Source: Gammaproteobacteria bacterium LSUCC0112
GTDB taxonomy: Bacteria; Pseudomonadota; Gammaproteobacteria; Pseudomonadales; Pseudohongiellaceae
Reading direction: 5' to 3'
DNA: 54,639 nt
NCBI GenBank assembly: GCA_004535785.1
Contig: SPIB01000006.1
Coordinates: forward strand, 635 to 55,273
Shown here piece after piece: positions 8,924-19,960 of this stretch. The notes beneath the pieces are model-generated. The model did no database searches and was not told the DNA's origin. It worked only from the letters and a program-made list of their open reading frames with translations. The translations under genes were made by a program, and so were the position numbers. Each line of letters begins with the position of its first letter. Position 1 is the stretch's first letter.

Positions 8924-11327
8924 TCAATGATTTACCTTCTGGATCCTGGTTAAATTGCTTGCTATTTCGTAGTTCGAGAATCAATTGCTGAGCGCGCTCA
9001 AAATCAAACTCCTCAAGCCAGCGGTAAAATAGTGCGAAATGAGACCCCATACAGTCTCTGAAGATTGTTTCGTGTTTATTAATGTATTGCAGGGCTCTCA
9101 CATCACCGTCTGCCAGCAAGTCCAGTAAAGGTCCTACCAAGTTTTCAGCACAATTCGACGAGTTTGGCACCTCTCCGGCCTCGGCAAGGAGTTTCTTGAG
9201 CTCTGCTGTAAGCTTCTCGGCCTTGACCGGTTTTGAAATAATGCCGGCAAAACCTGCAGAGACGCAGGAGCGCATTACATCTTCATCCAAACGGGCAGAG
9301 ATACACACAACAGGGGTTTCTTTGAATTTGGCTAGGCGCTTTATCTGCGCGGTAGCATCGAAGCCGTTCATGATCGGCATCCAAAGATCCATCAAAATCA
9401 CATCAAATGGTTTTCCCTTCTCGCAAATCCTGACTGCCTGATCACCGTCGTTTGCCGTAGTCACAAACATACCGGCACTCGACAGTATTTTTTCAAGCAC
9501 AGATTGGTTTACCGGATTATCCTCAACGATCAGTACGTTTTTACCATTGAGCGACTCATCCACACGGGTATTTGACAGATATTCAGGCAGACTGTTTTTG
9601 ACATCTGCCTTTGGCGTTTTTACCAGGTCAATATCCGAGCGGTGGATAACCTGTGAATCATGGAGCGCACTGACTTTCAGCGGGATGGACACCCAGAATC
9701 TACTGCCTCGACCCGGCTCGCTGTCCACACCAATGCTGCCTTTCAGCAACGCCGTAAGTTTTTTCGCAATAGCCAGCCCTAAACCTGTACCACCGTATTT
9801 TCGGCTGGTGCTGGAATCCGCTTGGATAAAATCATCGAATATATGAGCCTGATTTTCCTTATCGATACCTACGCCCGTATCCGTCACTTCAAATTTTATA
9901 ACCGCCTGATCGCTTTCCAGAGAGATCATCGATACCCGAATGATGACACCACCGCGTTCGGTAAATTTGATTGCGTTACTGACAAAGTTTAATAAAATTT
10001 GTGTAATCCGCTGGGCATCTGAAACCACATAATCCGGAACACGACCATTCAGTTCAGTGCGAAGAAAAAGTGATTTGGAACTGGCACGTTCACCCATTAA
10101 TTGCACGACTTCATTGACCAACGTCTCCAGCCTGAATTCAGTCAATTCAATCTGCAACTTACCTGACTCAATTTTACTGAGATCGAGAACATCGTTAAGA
10201 AGTGCCATCAGGTGATTTCCGGATGACTCGAGGTTGTCGATGTAACCTTTTTGCCGACGCTCAAGTGGTGTCGCTTTCAGAAGATGAATCAACCCAAGCA
10301 CAGCATTCATCGGGGTCCGTATTTCGTGACTGAGATTGGCGAGGAATTCTGATTTTGCTTTGTTGGCGAGTTCCGCCTGTTGCTTGGCAATCAAGAGTTC
10401 CGCAGTCCGTTTGTCAACGACCCGCGTCAAGTGTTCGCGGTAGGAATCAAGTTTACGCTCCTGCAATATTTCCAGGGTAACGTCGCTGGCAGCGCCCCTG
10501 AAACCCAGCAAGGTGCCATCTTGCGCGTAGATGGGTTTGCCCTTGATTCTGAAAAAACAAGGATTTGCACCAAGGGTTTCGATAACAAAACCGGTGACAA
10601 GCATTTCTTCGTAGTTAAGCCATTGATTGATATCAGGAATCATCCTGACTTGACCCAGTTCTGGCCACTGTTTGCCGAGTGTTACGGATCCGTTGAATTC
10701 ACTGACATTATTTTTGGTGATAAATCTGAAGCGCTGCTTTTCATCCTGCTCCCAGAACCAGTCGGACGTCAGCGATACAACATCACTCATGCGCTGGCGC
10801 GATAACTCACGGTCACGCTCCGATGTAAGCCAGGTCAAAAACACAAATCGATGAATGATGTAACTGGCAGCGCCGCAAACGCACAAGGCAATCAATAAGA
10901 CCATGATCATCAGAGGTAGACGGTTGGCCAGACTGCCTGCCATTTCCAGCTTCAAGACAGAACCATCAATTAACGATGCCTCGTAATACCTCTTCACCAC
11001 TGGGCTTTTCATGGATGACATCTGGTCAATCAAGGTCGTTTCATTGACAACTATTTTTACTGCTTTGTTGTTCGCTTCCCCCAGAACTACATTTAAAGCC
11101 TGTTCGAGTGTCCTGTTGTTTTCCACAATTGAAGACATTGCATTCGCAGTCATTAAAGACCTGCCTAATATCTGCACTTCATCCTGCAATATCGCGCCCA
11201 ACTCAACCGACTGTCGCGTGTAAAACATCAATGCAGGGAACATCGTGACAAAAATAAAAAGCCCGATAATGAAGAGCTCGAGTTTCTTTAGCCTGTTTAC
11301 GATTGATTGGTAGGACATTTCAGCCAT
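8916..11327 (-). CDS. Membrane hybrid sensor histidine kinase with PAS and receiver domains
   Basis: 803 residues. Two membrane segments (about 17-36 and 137-163) bracket a roughly 100-residue periplasmic sensor region. Then come a PAS domain (about 180-288), HisKA with phospho-accepting H334 in [10 protein letters not shown], a GHKL ATPase with N451 and GTGLGL (514-519), and a receiver domain (about 596-715) with D647. The last 85 residues, without a clear HPt motif, are rich in Asp, Glu and Leu. It starts at an ATG; a second ATG three codons in is an alternative. The downstream HD-GYP regulator overlaps its 3' end by 8 bp, so this kinase probably controls cyclic di-GMP breakdown. It is divergent from the TonB receptor gene at 11504. 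Confidence 0.9.
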   Translation of the reverse strand: MAEMSYQSIVNRLKKLELFIIGLFIFVTMFPALMFYTRQSVELGAILQDEVQILGRSLMTANAMSSIVENNRTLEQALNVVLGEANNKAVKIVVNETTLIDQMSSMKSPVVKRYYEASLIDGSVLKLEMAGSLANRLPLMIMVLLIALCVCGAASYIIHRFVFLTWLTSERDRELSRQRMSDVVSLTSDWFWEQDEKQRFRFITKNNVSEFNGSVTLGKQWPELGQVRMIPDINQWLNYEEMLVTGFVIETLGANPCFFRIKGKPIYAQDGTLLGFRGAASDVTLEILQERKLDSYREHLTRVVDKRTAELLIAKQQAELANKAKSEFLANLSHEIRTPMNAVLGLIHLLKATPLERRQKGYIDNLESSGNHLMALLNDVLDLSKIESGKLQIELTEFRLETLVNEVVQLMGERASSKSLFLRTELNGRVPDYVVSDAQRITQILLNFVSNAIKFTERGGVIIRVSMISLESDQAVIKFEVTDTGVGIDKENQAHIFDDFIQADSSTSRKYGGTGLGLAIAKKLTALLKGSIGVDSEPGRGSRFWVSIPLKVSALHDSQVIHRSDIDLVKTPKADVKNSLPEYLSNTRVDESLNGKNVLIVEDNPVNQSVLEKILSSAGMFVTTANDGDQAVRICEKGKPFDVILMDLWMPIMNGFDATAQIKRLAKFKETPVVCISARLDEDVMRSCVSAGFAGIISKPVKAEKLTAELKKLLAEAGEVPNSSNCAENLVGPLLDLLADGDVRALQYINKHETIFRDCMGSHFALFYRWLEEFDFERAQQLILELRNSKQFNQDPEGKSLNE

Positions 11328-11503
11328 AGTATCGCGGCAACCACTTGTTAATCATGCTTGTATTTACCGGCACGATTGTCCCCTTAAAGGCTTATGCACA
11401 TCGTAAAAATATGTACAAGCCCCTGCTGAATACTGACTTTATGCACTCAATGAATATATGCTAGAAAATTAAAGACTAATCTTTAACGCCCCCGGTAAAC
11501 CAA

Positions 11504-13693
11504 ATGATTAAGATCGACTATCTGCTAGCTTGTACACTCGGAGTATCACTGCTTGCGATAAATCAGACGTCCAAAGCACAGACGATACAATCAGATACAG
11601 ACACCCCCGAATACCGGCTGCAAGAAATAGTTGTAACCGCTGAAAGACGGGAAGCCAACCTGCAGGAGACATCCATCTCGATGCTGGCGGTGACTTCTCA
11701 GTCGCTGACATCGATGAACATCTTTAACGTCCAGGATCTGGCTCTTGCACTGCCGCAGCTGCAGGTACAGCCCAATCCGAATTCCTCCAATACACTGTCC
11801 CTGTACCTGCGCGGGGTAGGTAACAGCGATGAACAAGTTCTTCAGGATCCATCGGTTGGAGTGTATGTCGATGGTGTTTATTTACCCAGGAATCAGGGGC
11901 TGAATCTGGATCTACTGAATGTCGAGCGGATTGAAATGCTGCGGGGTCCCCAGGGCACGCTGTATGGTCGTAACGCCACCGGTGGTGCTGTTAATATCAT
12001 TACGCCGGAGCCTGATGACGATTTTCAGGCCAGTTTCACACAAGGGATTGGTGACAAAGGTCACCGACGCACGGTGGCAATGGTCAACTTGCCCTTGACG
12101 CAAAGCCTGGCGGTTCGGTTCAGCCATGGCCAGTTGAAGCAGAATGGGTTTATCAAAAACCCGGCACACCAGCCATTTGGCACGATGGACAGACAATCCA
12201 ATCGAGTTGATCTGTTATGGTCCCCCAGCACAACTGTGAGTGCGCGCTACTCGTTTGATCGTAACGCCGCCGACGACCTGCCGGCCTACATCGCGGCAGT
12301 GCCTCTGTTCCCCATCAACACTAGCCGCCCTGAATCTGCGATGGCGGGTATCGCGGACCTGGCACCCAATCACGTTGATAGCAATGGCCACACCCTGACA
12401 ATCAACTGGAAAATGGCAGAACAGTGGTCGGTCAAGTCAATCAGTGCAGCCCGAACCATCGATGACAGCCAATCTCAGAGTTTTCATAAGGGATTGTTCG
12501 GTGATAAGCCATTGCTGGTAACCTCAGCCGCCGGAGCGCAAACGATGCATAGCCAGGAGTTTCAACTCAGCGGGCATCTGCATAGCAGGCTGTCATTGCT
12601 TGCCGGCCTCTATCTGTTTGAAGAAGACGCTTCGCGCAGCGCTGGCAATCTGACGCCGGCCAACAATCGCCGTGCGCTGGTGTTTGGAAGAGACATTAAA
12701 AATCATTCCACCGCCCTGTTTGCCCGACTAAGCTGGACTCCCGACGCATTCGCCGATCGCTTGACGCTGACTGGCGGCTTGCGCTTGTCAGATGACAAGC
12801 GACGCGCCGAAATACAACGTGGTGTAGAGGATGTCTCAACTGGCGTCATCAATTTGAATCCGCAGCGTTACAGTGGTCGCCGCGAATTCAGGAATGCTAC
12901 TCCCGAGCTTGTTATTGAGTACGCGCTGCATGACAACCGATTCCTTTACGCAAAGATTTCGCAGGGATACAAAAGCGGTGGCTTCAACGCACGCGCAAGC
13001 AGCGTTCAGCGTTTCAGCGAAGGTTTTGATGACGAACACTTGTTGTCAACAGAGCTGGGGTTTAAATCGGAATGGCTGCAGCGTCGCCTGCGCATTAATT
13101 CAGCCGTTTTTTATAGTGATTACCGTGACATTCAACTTAACGTCCAGTCTGACCCTGACAACATTGTCCTGTCCGATGTACTTAATGCTGGCGGCGCGGC
13201 CATGTCAGGTATGGAAATCGATGTCAGCTGGGTAATAAGCCCTTGGTTACAGTTAGACCTTAACTGCAGTCAGTTACACTCGAACCTGTACGATGTGCGC
13301 GGTGCGAATAATTTGAATGTTGCCGACCAGTACCGCATCATTGGCGCGCCAAAGCAGTCATGCAGTACTTCCCTGGACATGAGCCGATCGATTAACGGCA
13401 GCTCAAACCTGTTTGCAACCATAGCTTACCGCTACCAATCAGATGTATTCGGCAGTTCGACAATCACCGCTGGCGAGTATCGTATAGCCGGATACGGCGT
13501 TGTTAATATTCAGGCAGGGGCTAGTGTTGCACTGGGCTCAACAACACTGCGGGTAGCATCCTGGCTCCGTAATGCAGGCGATAAACATTATTATTTGTCA
13601 CATTTTAATGGGGGAGCCGGACGCGTTGTTCCATCAGCTATTTACGCGGCAGGGCAAAGCGCAGGAGTGGATTTCACCCTATCATTTAAGTAG
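11504..13693 (+). CDS. TonB-dependent outer membrane receptor
   Basis: 729 residues. A signal peptide (1-25) is followed by a TonB box-like EIVVTAERR (about 42-50) and a plug domain with LRGVGN, VDGVYLPR and the family signature RGPQGTLYGRNATGGAVNI. A 22-strand-type barrel follows, with a C-terminal aromatic strand (VDFTLSFK). Such receptors import iron chelates, vitamin B12, carbohydrates or other scarce nutrients; the substrate cannot be read here. No siderophore or transport genes flank it, and it sits alone between signalling genes. It is divergent from the hybrid kinase at 11327, with 176 bp between them. Its last 12 bp overlap the 3' end of the convergent OmpR-type regulator gene. Confidence 0.92.
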   Translation: MIKIDYLLACTLGVSLLAINQTSKAQTIQSDTDTPEYRLQEIVVTAERREANLQETSISMLAVTSQSLTSMNIFNVQDLALALPQLQVQPNPNSSNTLSLYLRGVGNSDEQVLQDPSVGVYVDGVYLPRNQGLNLDLLNVERIEMLRGPQGTLYGRNATGGAVNIITPEPDDDFQASFTQGIGDKGHRRTVAMVNLPLTQSLAVRFSHGQLKQNGFIKNPAHQPFGTMDRQSNRVDLLWSPSTTVSARYSFDRNAADDLPAYIAAVPLFPINTSRPESAMAGIADLAPNHVDSNGHTLTINWKMAEQWSVKSISAARTIDDSQSQSFHKGLFGDKPLLVTSAAGAQTMHSQEFQLSGHLHSRLSLLAGLYLFEEDASRSAGNLTPANNRRALVFGRDIKNHSTALFARLSWTPDAFADRLTLTGGLRLSDDKRRAEIQRGVEDVSTGVINLNPQRYSGRREFRNATPELVIEYALHDNRFLYAKISQGYKSGGFNARASSVQRFSEGFDDEHLLSTELGFKSEWLQRRLRINSAVFYSDYRDIQLNVQSDPDNIVLSDVLNAGGAAMSGMEIDVSWVISPWLQLDLNCSQLHSNLYDVRGANNLNVADQYRIIGAPKQSCSTSLDMSRSINGSSNLFATIAYRYQSDVFGSSTITAGEYRIAGYGVVNIQAGASVALGSTTLRVASWLRNAGDKHYYLSHFNGGAGRVVPSAIYAAGQSAGVDFTLSFK

Positions 13694-14464
13694 ATGAGAC
13701 ACTTGATTGCTTTCAGTTTTTTTCCGGAACATCGCGTAACCGTGGCCCCTCAGGGTTTTGATTCGGTAAGTATTGTCGAGCTCCTGAAGTTTTTTCCTCA
13801 GACGACTGACTAACAGATCGATAGAGCGGTTCATGGGATCCATCTCATAACCGTAAATGGCAATAAATGCCTTCGATCGCTCGATGCTGCGACTGCCTTC
13901 TTTCAAGAACAATTCCAGCAGCGCAATCTCTTTTTGAGTCACCGGAACCTGCCTGCCATCGTTATGAACCAGGCTTTCCTCCTCCCAATCCAATTGAATA
14001 TTTTCGTCAACAACCAGACGTGTTATCGCCTCTACGGCACGATCCTCAATAGTAAACTGCTGACTGCGCAGGCTTGACTCAATTCTGGCAACCAACTCTC
14101 TGATATCACAGGGCTTGATAATGTATTGGTCAGCTCCTGCGCTAAGGCAACTCACCAAGGTCTCAACCCTGTCATTACCCGTCAACATCACTACCGGCCG
14201 CTGAAAATAACTCTTCACCTTTCGGCACAGATCGAGACCGTTGGGCTCACTGCTACCTAACGAGTAATCCAGAATAAACAGGTCTGGTGGAGCCTGAACT
14301 TTGAGTCGTTCGAACATCAGCGTTGCCGATGTGAAATAGCTCACATTAAAGCCCTGCGACTTCAATTGATATTGAAGCAGTTTGCAAAAAAACTGGTCGT
14401 CATCAACGATGATTATTTCTCGCCGACTACCCAGCTCGGATGTTTTGACTGACGTGAGTGCCAT
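13682..14464 (-). CDS. OmpR/PhoB-family response regulator
   Basis: 260 residues from the chosen ATG; an in-frame ATG at 14515 would add 17 residues that look unlike receiver sequence. The receiver domain (about 15-130) has D21/D22, phospho-acceptor D66 within LDYSLGSSEPNG, T95 and K118. The C-terminal winged helix (about 160-255) contains QKEIALLELFL, a recognition helix MNRSIDLLVSRLRKKL and RGHGYAM. These proteins bind direct-repeat DNA and regulate transcription. No dedicated kinase is adjacent on the same strand, so its input is unclear. Candidates are the hybrid kinases on either side or the divergent BLUF protein. Convergent with the TonB receptor gene, overlapping it by 12 bp. Confidence 0.88.
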   Translation of the reverse strand: MALTSVKTSELGSRREIIIVDDDQFFCKLLQYQLKSQGFNVSYFTSATLMFERLKVQAPPDLFILDYSLGSSEPNGLDLCRKVKSYFQRPVVMLTGNDRVETLVSCLSAGADQYIIKPCDIRELVARIESSLRSQQFTIEDRAVEAITRLVVDENIQLDWEEESLVHNDGRQVPVTQKEIALLELFLKEGSRSIERSKAFIAIYGYEMDPMNRSIDLLVSRLRKKLQELDNTYRIKTLRGHGYAMFRKKTESNQVSHLLK

Positions 14465-14562
14465 GTTCGACCCAATCTTGCGTTGCCGACATGTTATGGC
14501 TAGCATTGCAGACATTGCAACAAAAAATTGGCGAATTTTAATGACCGGACGCTTACATCAAA

Positions 14563-14982
14563 ATGATTCAACTAATTTATTACAGTTCAGCATCCCAACC
14601 CTTGTCAAAAGACGACCTCATGGAAATACTGCAAAAATCCCGTGAGAATAATAAGCGTGAAAACATCACGGGCATTCTGCTCTACAAAGACGGCAGTATT
14701 ATGCAGGTCCTTGAGGGTGAAGCGGCAGACGTTGAACACCGATATAACATTATCTGCGCAGACCATCGGCATAAAGATATTTTTATGGTAGGTGAAACCG
14801 AAATCGAAGAACGGCAGTTTGCTGAATGGTCCATGGGCTTCCGTGACCTGACCGACCCTGATTTAAAGACTCTGGAAGGCTTCAACCAATATCTTAACAA
14901 GTCTCTGTCTCTACAGGATTTTGCAAAAAACATGGGCGCAGCGCGGGAGCTGGTGCAAATTTTTGCAACCGGCGGCATGTAA
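14563..14982 (+). CDS. Short BLUF-domain blue-light photoreceptor
   Basis: 139 residues, a single BLUF domain (about 1-95) plus a C-terminal helical cap. The flavin-site residues line up with PixD/AppA-type proteins: Tyr in LIYYS (6-7), Asn in the RENN segment (29-30), Q48 in MQVLEG, and W89/M91 in EWSMGF. BLUF proteins bind FAD and shift hydrogen bonding under blue light. Short ones have no output domain and act by binding partner proteins. The neighbours are a divergent OmpR-type regulator and a convergent multi-PAS hybrid kinase ending 4 bp away, in an island rich in cyclic di-GMP enzymes. A light input to one of these is a reasonable inference but is not shown by the sequence. Confidence 0.93.
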   Translation: MIQLIYYSSASQPLSKDDLMEILQKSRENNKRENITGILLYKDGSIMQVLEGEAADVEHRYNIICADHRHKDIFMVGETEIEERQFAEWSMGFRDLTDPDLKTLEGFNQYLNKSLSLQDFAKNMGAARELVQIFATGGM

Positions 14983-14986
14983 ATCA

Positions 14987-17900
14987 TCAAGCTTTAAGTT
15001 GCCGGACCAGCTCAGCCGCCTCTCGCAACTCAAAGCGCCTAATGTGCCCGGATATTTTTTGACCGTTTTCCTCACCAGCCAGCTCTTTGATGCTGGCTTT
15101 AAGTTCGTCCCAGGTTGCTATGGCATCCATATCGTCATTTTCAAGTTGTGCCTGGAGCTCAGCAAGCCGCGGAGAGAGATTGGCGGCGTCGAATGTTTGC
15201 AGACTCACTTCGTTATCTGCAACAAGTTGTCGTATCGCTGCGAGCAGCTGATTAAACGCTTGCTCGTATGTCATGAAACCCGTCTCGATTACAGCGGTCT
15301 CGTCGCGGTGCTTGAGGCTCTGCTCGAGAGTACCCGCAACCTGCGCGAGAGCAGAAGCACCCAAGGTGGCGCTGGCACCTTTGATGGCATGAACTTGATT
15401 CATCGCAACATCATAATTTGCCTTGTTGATGGCTTCACGGGTTGCACGCAAATCATCACTGTGATTATCTAAAAAGTTACTTAATAATTGATGATACCGC
15501 TGGCGATCACCACCGATATAACGCAGCCCTAACGCCTCATTAAGCACCTCATCTGATTTATCCTCGGCTGAGACGGCGCCGGCACCGCGCGTTACATGCT
15601 CTGCCTTGTGCCCCCCCGGCAACCAGTGCGCCAGCGTGTTGTAAAGCGACTCAGGATCCACTGGCTTAGCCAGGAAGCCGTTCATACCCGCCAACTCACA
15701 GCGGTGCCTATCCTCTTCAAACGCATTGGCTGTCATTGCCAGAATCGGTAATTGACGACGACCGGCCAACTGCCTGATGCGGCGGGTGGCCTCCAAACCA
15801 TCCATGACAGGCATCTGCATATCCATCAGTACGAGATCAAAATCTTCATGGGATACCTTATCGACAGCGACCTGGCCGTTATCTGCAACAGTGACCTGCA
15901 GACCGACACTTTCCAAAAGGTCGGTGGCAACCTCTTGGTTAACCTGGTTATCTTCGACAAGCAAAATACGGGCACCACGGCGCGGTCTGCTTGTCCGCGG
16001 ATCGAATTTGACGGTTGGAGCAAGCTCTTCACTGGACTTTTTTAGCGGCACGACCGCCCAGAAGGTACTGCCTTTGCCCAACTCACTGATGACGCCTGTA
16101 TCCCCACCCATCAACTGTGCCAACCGCCTGCTGATCACGAGCCCCAAGCCTGTACCGCCATACTTGCGAGTGGTACTGGTCTCGCCTTGTTCAAAGGGCA
16201 TAAATAAACGTTGTAATTGCTGAGGTGACAAACCAACACCACTGTCTTCCACCTCAAAGCGCACCGTCACTTGTTCGTCAGTTTCACTCACCATCAGCAC
16301 CCTGATAGTAATTTGACCCTGTTCAGTAAACTTGACGGCGTTACTCAAATAATTGATGAGAATCTGATTCAATCGCAATGAATCACCCAGCACGGTCAAT
16401 TTTTTTAATGAATCATCGACCTGTTCATTCAGCACCAGGTTTTTAGCAGCAACCCTGTCCCTGATATTCGAACAGGCGTGATCAATCAGACTGCTCAGGT
16501 TAACAGGAGTTTCTTCAAGCCTAATGTGCTCTGCCTCAATTTTTGACATATCCAGAATGTCATTGATGATGCCCAACAGATGTTTTGCTGAGCTCATAAT
16601 TTTGCCCACTTTATCGAGCTGACTGCTGTCTTTCAGCTCCCGCTGTAACAGATGGGCAAAACCCAATACCGCATTCATAGGGGTGCGAATTTCGTGGCTC
16701 ATATTAGCCAGAAAGGTACTCTTGGCCTGATTCGCGGCCTCGGCCTGCGCCTTGGCTACTTCCAGTTGATGCGTCCGCTGCTCAATCATTTGCTCAAGGT
16801 GAGTCTGGTAGTCCTGTATCTTTTTGTCAGCCTCTTTCTTCTCAGTCTGATCCTTGAGAAAAGAATAAAAAACTTTCAATTCCGGCGAGTAATTTGCAGT
16901 TACTTGAACTGGCCAGATCGTGCCATCTTTGCGTCGATGCCAGGTGTCAAACACATCGTAGCCACCCTCCATAATGCTGCGTATGTGCTGATTCATGGCC
17001 TCGGTGTGATGCTCAATATCGATGTCCGCGATCTTCATGCACAACAACTCATCGCGCGTGTAGCCGGATATATCGCAGTAGGCCTTATTGACCTCTTTCA
17101 GAGCGCCTTTCTGATCGACCAACCAGAAACCATCACGGCTGGTTTCAATCGCCAGTCGATATTCCATCTCCCGCTGCTTCAGAGCCTGCTCTGCCTTTGC
17201 TTTTGCAGTGATATCGTTCCAGGTCACATGCAAATAAGGCTCATCGTCAATGGTGATACTTGCCAGTAACACTTCGGCCAGAAAGGGCTCACCGGTCAAT
17301 TTCAGATGTTCCCAAACAAAACGCGATGAGCCAACACGAAAGGCTTCTGCGACCAGTTGTGCAGACTTGCTGAGAGAGTCCAACCCATCAGGTTGGCGTG
17401 GCGGTGAGATATCCGCAGGGCCGAGATTCAATAACTGTGACTTGTCAGTTGCTGCCATCAGATTAAGAGTCGCTTGATTGGCATCCACAAATAGGCCATC
17501 TTTAATCAGCATCAGCGGTTGCAGACTTTTCTCAAAAAGGCTGCGAAAACGCATTTCACTTTCCGCGAGCGCTGACTGAGCCTTGAGGGCCTCGGTCAGA
17601 TCAGTCCACACCACAGAAAGAATGGTGCTTTCCTGCAGTTCAATCCGGCTGATACTGATCCGCACATCAAAAATACTGCCATCCTTACGTCTTCTGCGGC
17701 TTTTGAAGGTTTCCGAACTGCCTTGGCCTAAGAGCGCCAACTTGTCACGAATCTCCCGCTCGTCCATCTCGCCCTGTATGTCTGGCAGCCTCAGTCTCAA
17801 CAATTCTTCGCGCGTGTATCTGAGCTGCTCGCAGGCGCTGTTGTTGACTTCGATGATGCTCAGCGTCTTGTTATCGACAAGTGCGATCGCTTCAGCGGCC

Positions 17901-18754
17901 TGAGTGACCACTGATTTGAATAATCTGTTCTGACGTTCACTGCTCTCTTCGGCCCGGCGACGTTGAAACACGCCCGCTGTTCGCTGAGCGATCGCTTTCA
18001 GCAGACTGCGTTCTTCAGGCAAAAAGGCATAGCTGCTGCTTGGCTGCCCTCCTTGCCGATACGCAATTTTAATCTGTCCATCTGATAAACCGGGCACGAC
18101 CAATGGATGACAAATTGAGGTAAGAGAGGCGGCATCGTCCACGGTATTGCGGATGGTTTTATTGTGCCACGTGATTTCAACAATACAGTCGTCAGGGTAC
18201 TGCATGCCCGCAGGAATGATTAAACACAGCGCTTGAAGGATCTCTTCGAATGTCTTGCTTTGCTCTGTCACTAAAAAAACTTCATGCAGGCAGACCTGCT
18301 CCTTGATGCGCTCAGCCAGCATGTGCTGAGTGCTTTTGAACGAGGTAACATCCTGCGCCACCCCCAGAACACCGACCACTATGTTACGTGAATCAAAGAC
18401 AGGAACCTTGTAGGTTCTGTAAATGCCCACGGTGCCGTTTTTGTGGTTTATGCGCTCCTCTGTCTCCAGTAACTGCAGGCTTTTGCAAACCCGCTCATCT
18501 TGTTGCCTGAAGCGCTCCGCCAACTGCTGGTCATCAAACAAATCGAAATCGGTTTTGCCAAGAACATAAACCGGCTCCGTGTTAAAAAAGTGTTTTGCAA
18601 ACAGCTCATTGCAATTTATCAGGTGGCCATCTGTATCCTTGATCCAGACTGGCTCAGGGAATACGTTGATCAGCGAGTCAGTGAAGGTGCTGCCGGACTT
18701 ATTACCAATCAGGCGGGTAATCGTTTCCTTAACATGCGGTTCAGGCATCATCAA
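14987..18754 (-). CDS. Large cytoplasmic multi-PAS hybrid histidine kinase with receiver and HPt domains
   Basis: 1255 residues without an evident membrane segment. Domains in order: PAS (about 24-140), a GAF-like region (about 150-265), three further PAS domains (about 275-390, 400-515, 530-640), a coiled linker, HisKA with H687 in [11 protein letters not shown], a GHKL ATPase ([14 protein letters not shown]), a receiver with D978, and a C-terminal HPt with H1122 in [12 protein letters not shown]. It thus holds a complete His-Asp-His relay that can pass phosphate to a separate regulator. The upstream HD-GYP response regulator overlaps its start by 4 bp (ATGA), which makes that protein the obvious acceptor. 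Its 3' end meets the BLUF gene tail-to-tail with 4 bp between them. The PAS/GAF sensors probably read redox, gas or small-molecule cues; the cofactor is unknown. Confidence 0.92.
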   Translation of the reverse strand: MMMPEPHVKETITRLIGNKSGSTFTDSLINVFPEPVWIKDTDGHLINCNELFAKHFFNTEPVYVLGKTDFDLFDDQQLAERFRQQDERVCKSLQLLETEERINHKNGTVGIYRTYKVPVFDSRNIVVGVLGVAQDVTSFKSTQHMLAERIKEQVCLHEVFLVTEQSKTFEEILQALCLIIPAGMQYPDDCIVEITWHNKTIRNTVDDAASLTSICHPLVVPGLSDGQIKIAYRQGGQPSSSYAFLPEERSLLKAIAQRTAGVFQRRRAEESSERQNRLFKSVVTQAAEAIALVDNKTLSIIEVNNSACEQLRYTREELLRLRLPDIQGEMDEREIRDKLALLGQGSSETFKSRRRRKDGSIFDVRISISRIELQESTILSVVWTDLTEALKAQSALAESEMRFRSLFEKSLQPLMLIKDGLFVDANQATLNLMAATDKSQLLNLGPADISPPRQPDGLDSLSKSAQLVAEAFRVGSSRFVWEHLKLTGEPFLAEVLLASITIDDEPYLHVTWNDITAKAKAEQALKQREMEYRLAIETSRDGFWLVDQKGALKEVNKAYCDISGYTRDELLCMKIADIDIEHHTEAMNQHIRSIMEGGYDVFDTWHRRKDGTIWPVQVTANYSPELKVFYSFLKDQTEKKEADKKIQDYQTHLEQMIEQRTHQLEVAKAQAEAANQAKSTFLANMSHEIRTPMNAVLGFAHLLQRELKDSSQLDKVGKIMSSAKHLLGIINDILDMSKIEAEHIRLEETPVNLSSLIDHACSNIRDRVAAKNLVLNEQVDDSLKKLTVLGDSLRLNQILINYLSNAVKFTEQGQITIRVLMVSETDEQVTVRFEVEDSGVGLSPQQLQRLFMPFEQGETSTTRKYGGTGLGLVISRRLAQLMGGDTGVISELGKGSTFWAVVPLKKSSEELAPTVKFDPRTSRPRRGARILLVEDNQVNQEVATDLLESVGLQVTVADNGQVAVDKVSHEDFDLVLMDMQMPVMDGLEATRRIRQLAGRRQLPILAMTANAFEEDRHRCELAGMNGFLAKPVDPESLYNTLAHWLPGGHKAEHVTRGAGAVSAEDKSDEVLNEALGLRYIGGDRQRYHQLLSNFLDNHSDDLRATREAINKANYDVAMNQVHAIKGASATLGASALAQVAGTLEQSLKHRDETAVIETGFMTYEQAFNQLLAAIRQLVADNEVSLQTFDAANLSPRLAELQAQLENDDMDAIATWDELKASIKELAGEENGQKISGHIRRFELREAAELVRQLKA

Positions 18755-19893
18755 GTTTCCGGATATCGCGCGGCGATCGCTAAAAATTCATCGAAACTGG
18801 CATTAAAGGCCTCAACAACCCGGGGATCAAAATGGGTTTCGCTATTGGCATTGATATGTCGCCTGGTTTCATTAATGTCGATAGGGTCTTTATAGACGCG
18901 ACGCGAAACCATGGCATCAAACACATCAGCCAGCGCCATCAGCCTTGCTGCTAATGGAATGGCATTGCCCTTCAAACCTTCAGGATAGCCACTGCCATCC
19001 CACTTTTCATGGTGGTAGTGTGCGATATCCATAACGATATACAGAAAGTCAAAAGACTGAAGATCCTCTTCATCCTTCAATGCACGCCAAATGGCATCCG
19101 ACCCGACTTTGGCATGGGTTTTCATTATCTCCCATTCAGAGGCGTCCAGTTTGCCAGGCTTTTTGAGAATAGCATCAGGTATACCTACCTTGCCTATATC
19201 GTGTAGCGGGGCTGCGCGCGTGTACTTTTGAATGGTGGCGCTATCCAGAATTGATGCGTACTCTGGTAACTCAGCTAGTTTCTCTGCCAGTACTCTGACG
19301 TAGTTTTGTGTACGCTTGATATGTGCTCCGGTCTCGTTATCTTTTGTCTCAGCAAGACTGGCAAGCGCACGCAACGTAACATCTTGTACAAGCTGATTTT
19401 GATGGATGCGTCGTTCAACTTCTGATTCCAGCCATTGATTCTGATTGACGAGAATGTTTCGGGCATCTTTAAGCTCAAGCTGGGATTTAACCCGCGCTAA
19501 TACAATAGCCGGGCGGACTGGCTTGGTGATGTAGTCAGCAGCGCCCAGCTCAAGGCCCTTGGCTTCATCTTCAGCCTCACTCAGAGCAGTAACAAAGATA
19601 ACTGGAATATCCTGCGTTTCAATGCCTGACTTTAGCTGATGGATCACCTCATAACCGTCCATATCTGGCATCATGACGTCCAGCAAGATCAGATCAGGCC
19701 TCGGTTCCGAACGCGCAATGTCGAGCGCCCTGACACCCGAGCTTGCCACTCTGACTTTATAATGGGGCATTAATATCTGACCCAATATTGTCAGGTTTTC
19801 CGGCGTATCATCAACGAGCAACAACGTTTGCTTGCCCGGGTGGTTGTCGGGATGTCCGGATTGAATACTGCTTGATTGCATCATAGATTCCAC
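18751..19893 (-). CDS. Response regulator with HD-GYP cyclic di-GMP phosphodiesterase domain
   Basis: 380 residues. The receiver domain (about 23-140) has D28/D29, phospho-acceptor D72, T102 and K124. The HD-GYP domain (about 175-350) has H191, the HD pair 231-232, H260 in KTH, a [12 protein letters not shown] segment and GYP at 302-304. It is a full-length RpfG-type phosphodiesterase with all expected metal ligands. It is closely similar in design to the protein encoded at 7811-8923, probably an old duplicate. The ATG of the large hybrid kinase overlaps its stop by 4 bp, giving a translationally coupled pair in the order regulator then kinase. It is divergent from the HD-GYP gene at 20041. 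Confidence 0.92.
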   Translation of the reverse strand: MESMMQSSSIQSGHPDNHPGKQTLLLVDDTPENLTILGQILMPHYKVRVASSGVRALDIARSEPRPDLILLDVMMPDMDGYEVIHQLKSGIETQDIPVIFVTALSEAEDEAKGLELGAADYITKPVRPAIVLARVKSQLELKDARNILVNQNQWLESEVERRIHQNQLVQDVTLRALASLAETKDNETGAHIKRTQNYVRVLAEKLAELPEYASILDSATIQKYTRAAPLHDIGKVGIPDAILKKPGKLDASEWEIMKTHAKVGSDAIWRALKDEEDLQSFDFLYIVMDIAHYHHEKWDGSGYPEGLKGNAIPLAARLMALADVFDAMVSRRVYKDPIDINETRRHINANSETHFDPRVVEAFNASFDEFLAIAARYPET

Positions 19894-19960
19894 TCAGCAT
19901 CTGATCTCATATCAGCTCCCATGGGCACTATATACGTACGGTCTGTCTCAAGCCACGCAT

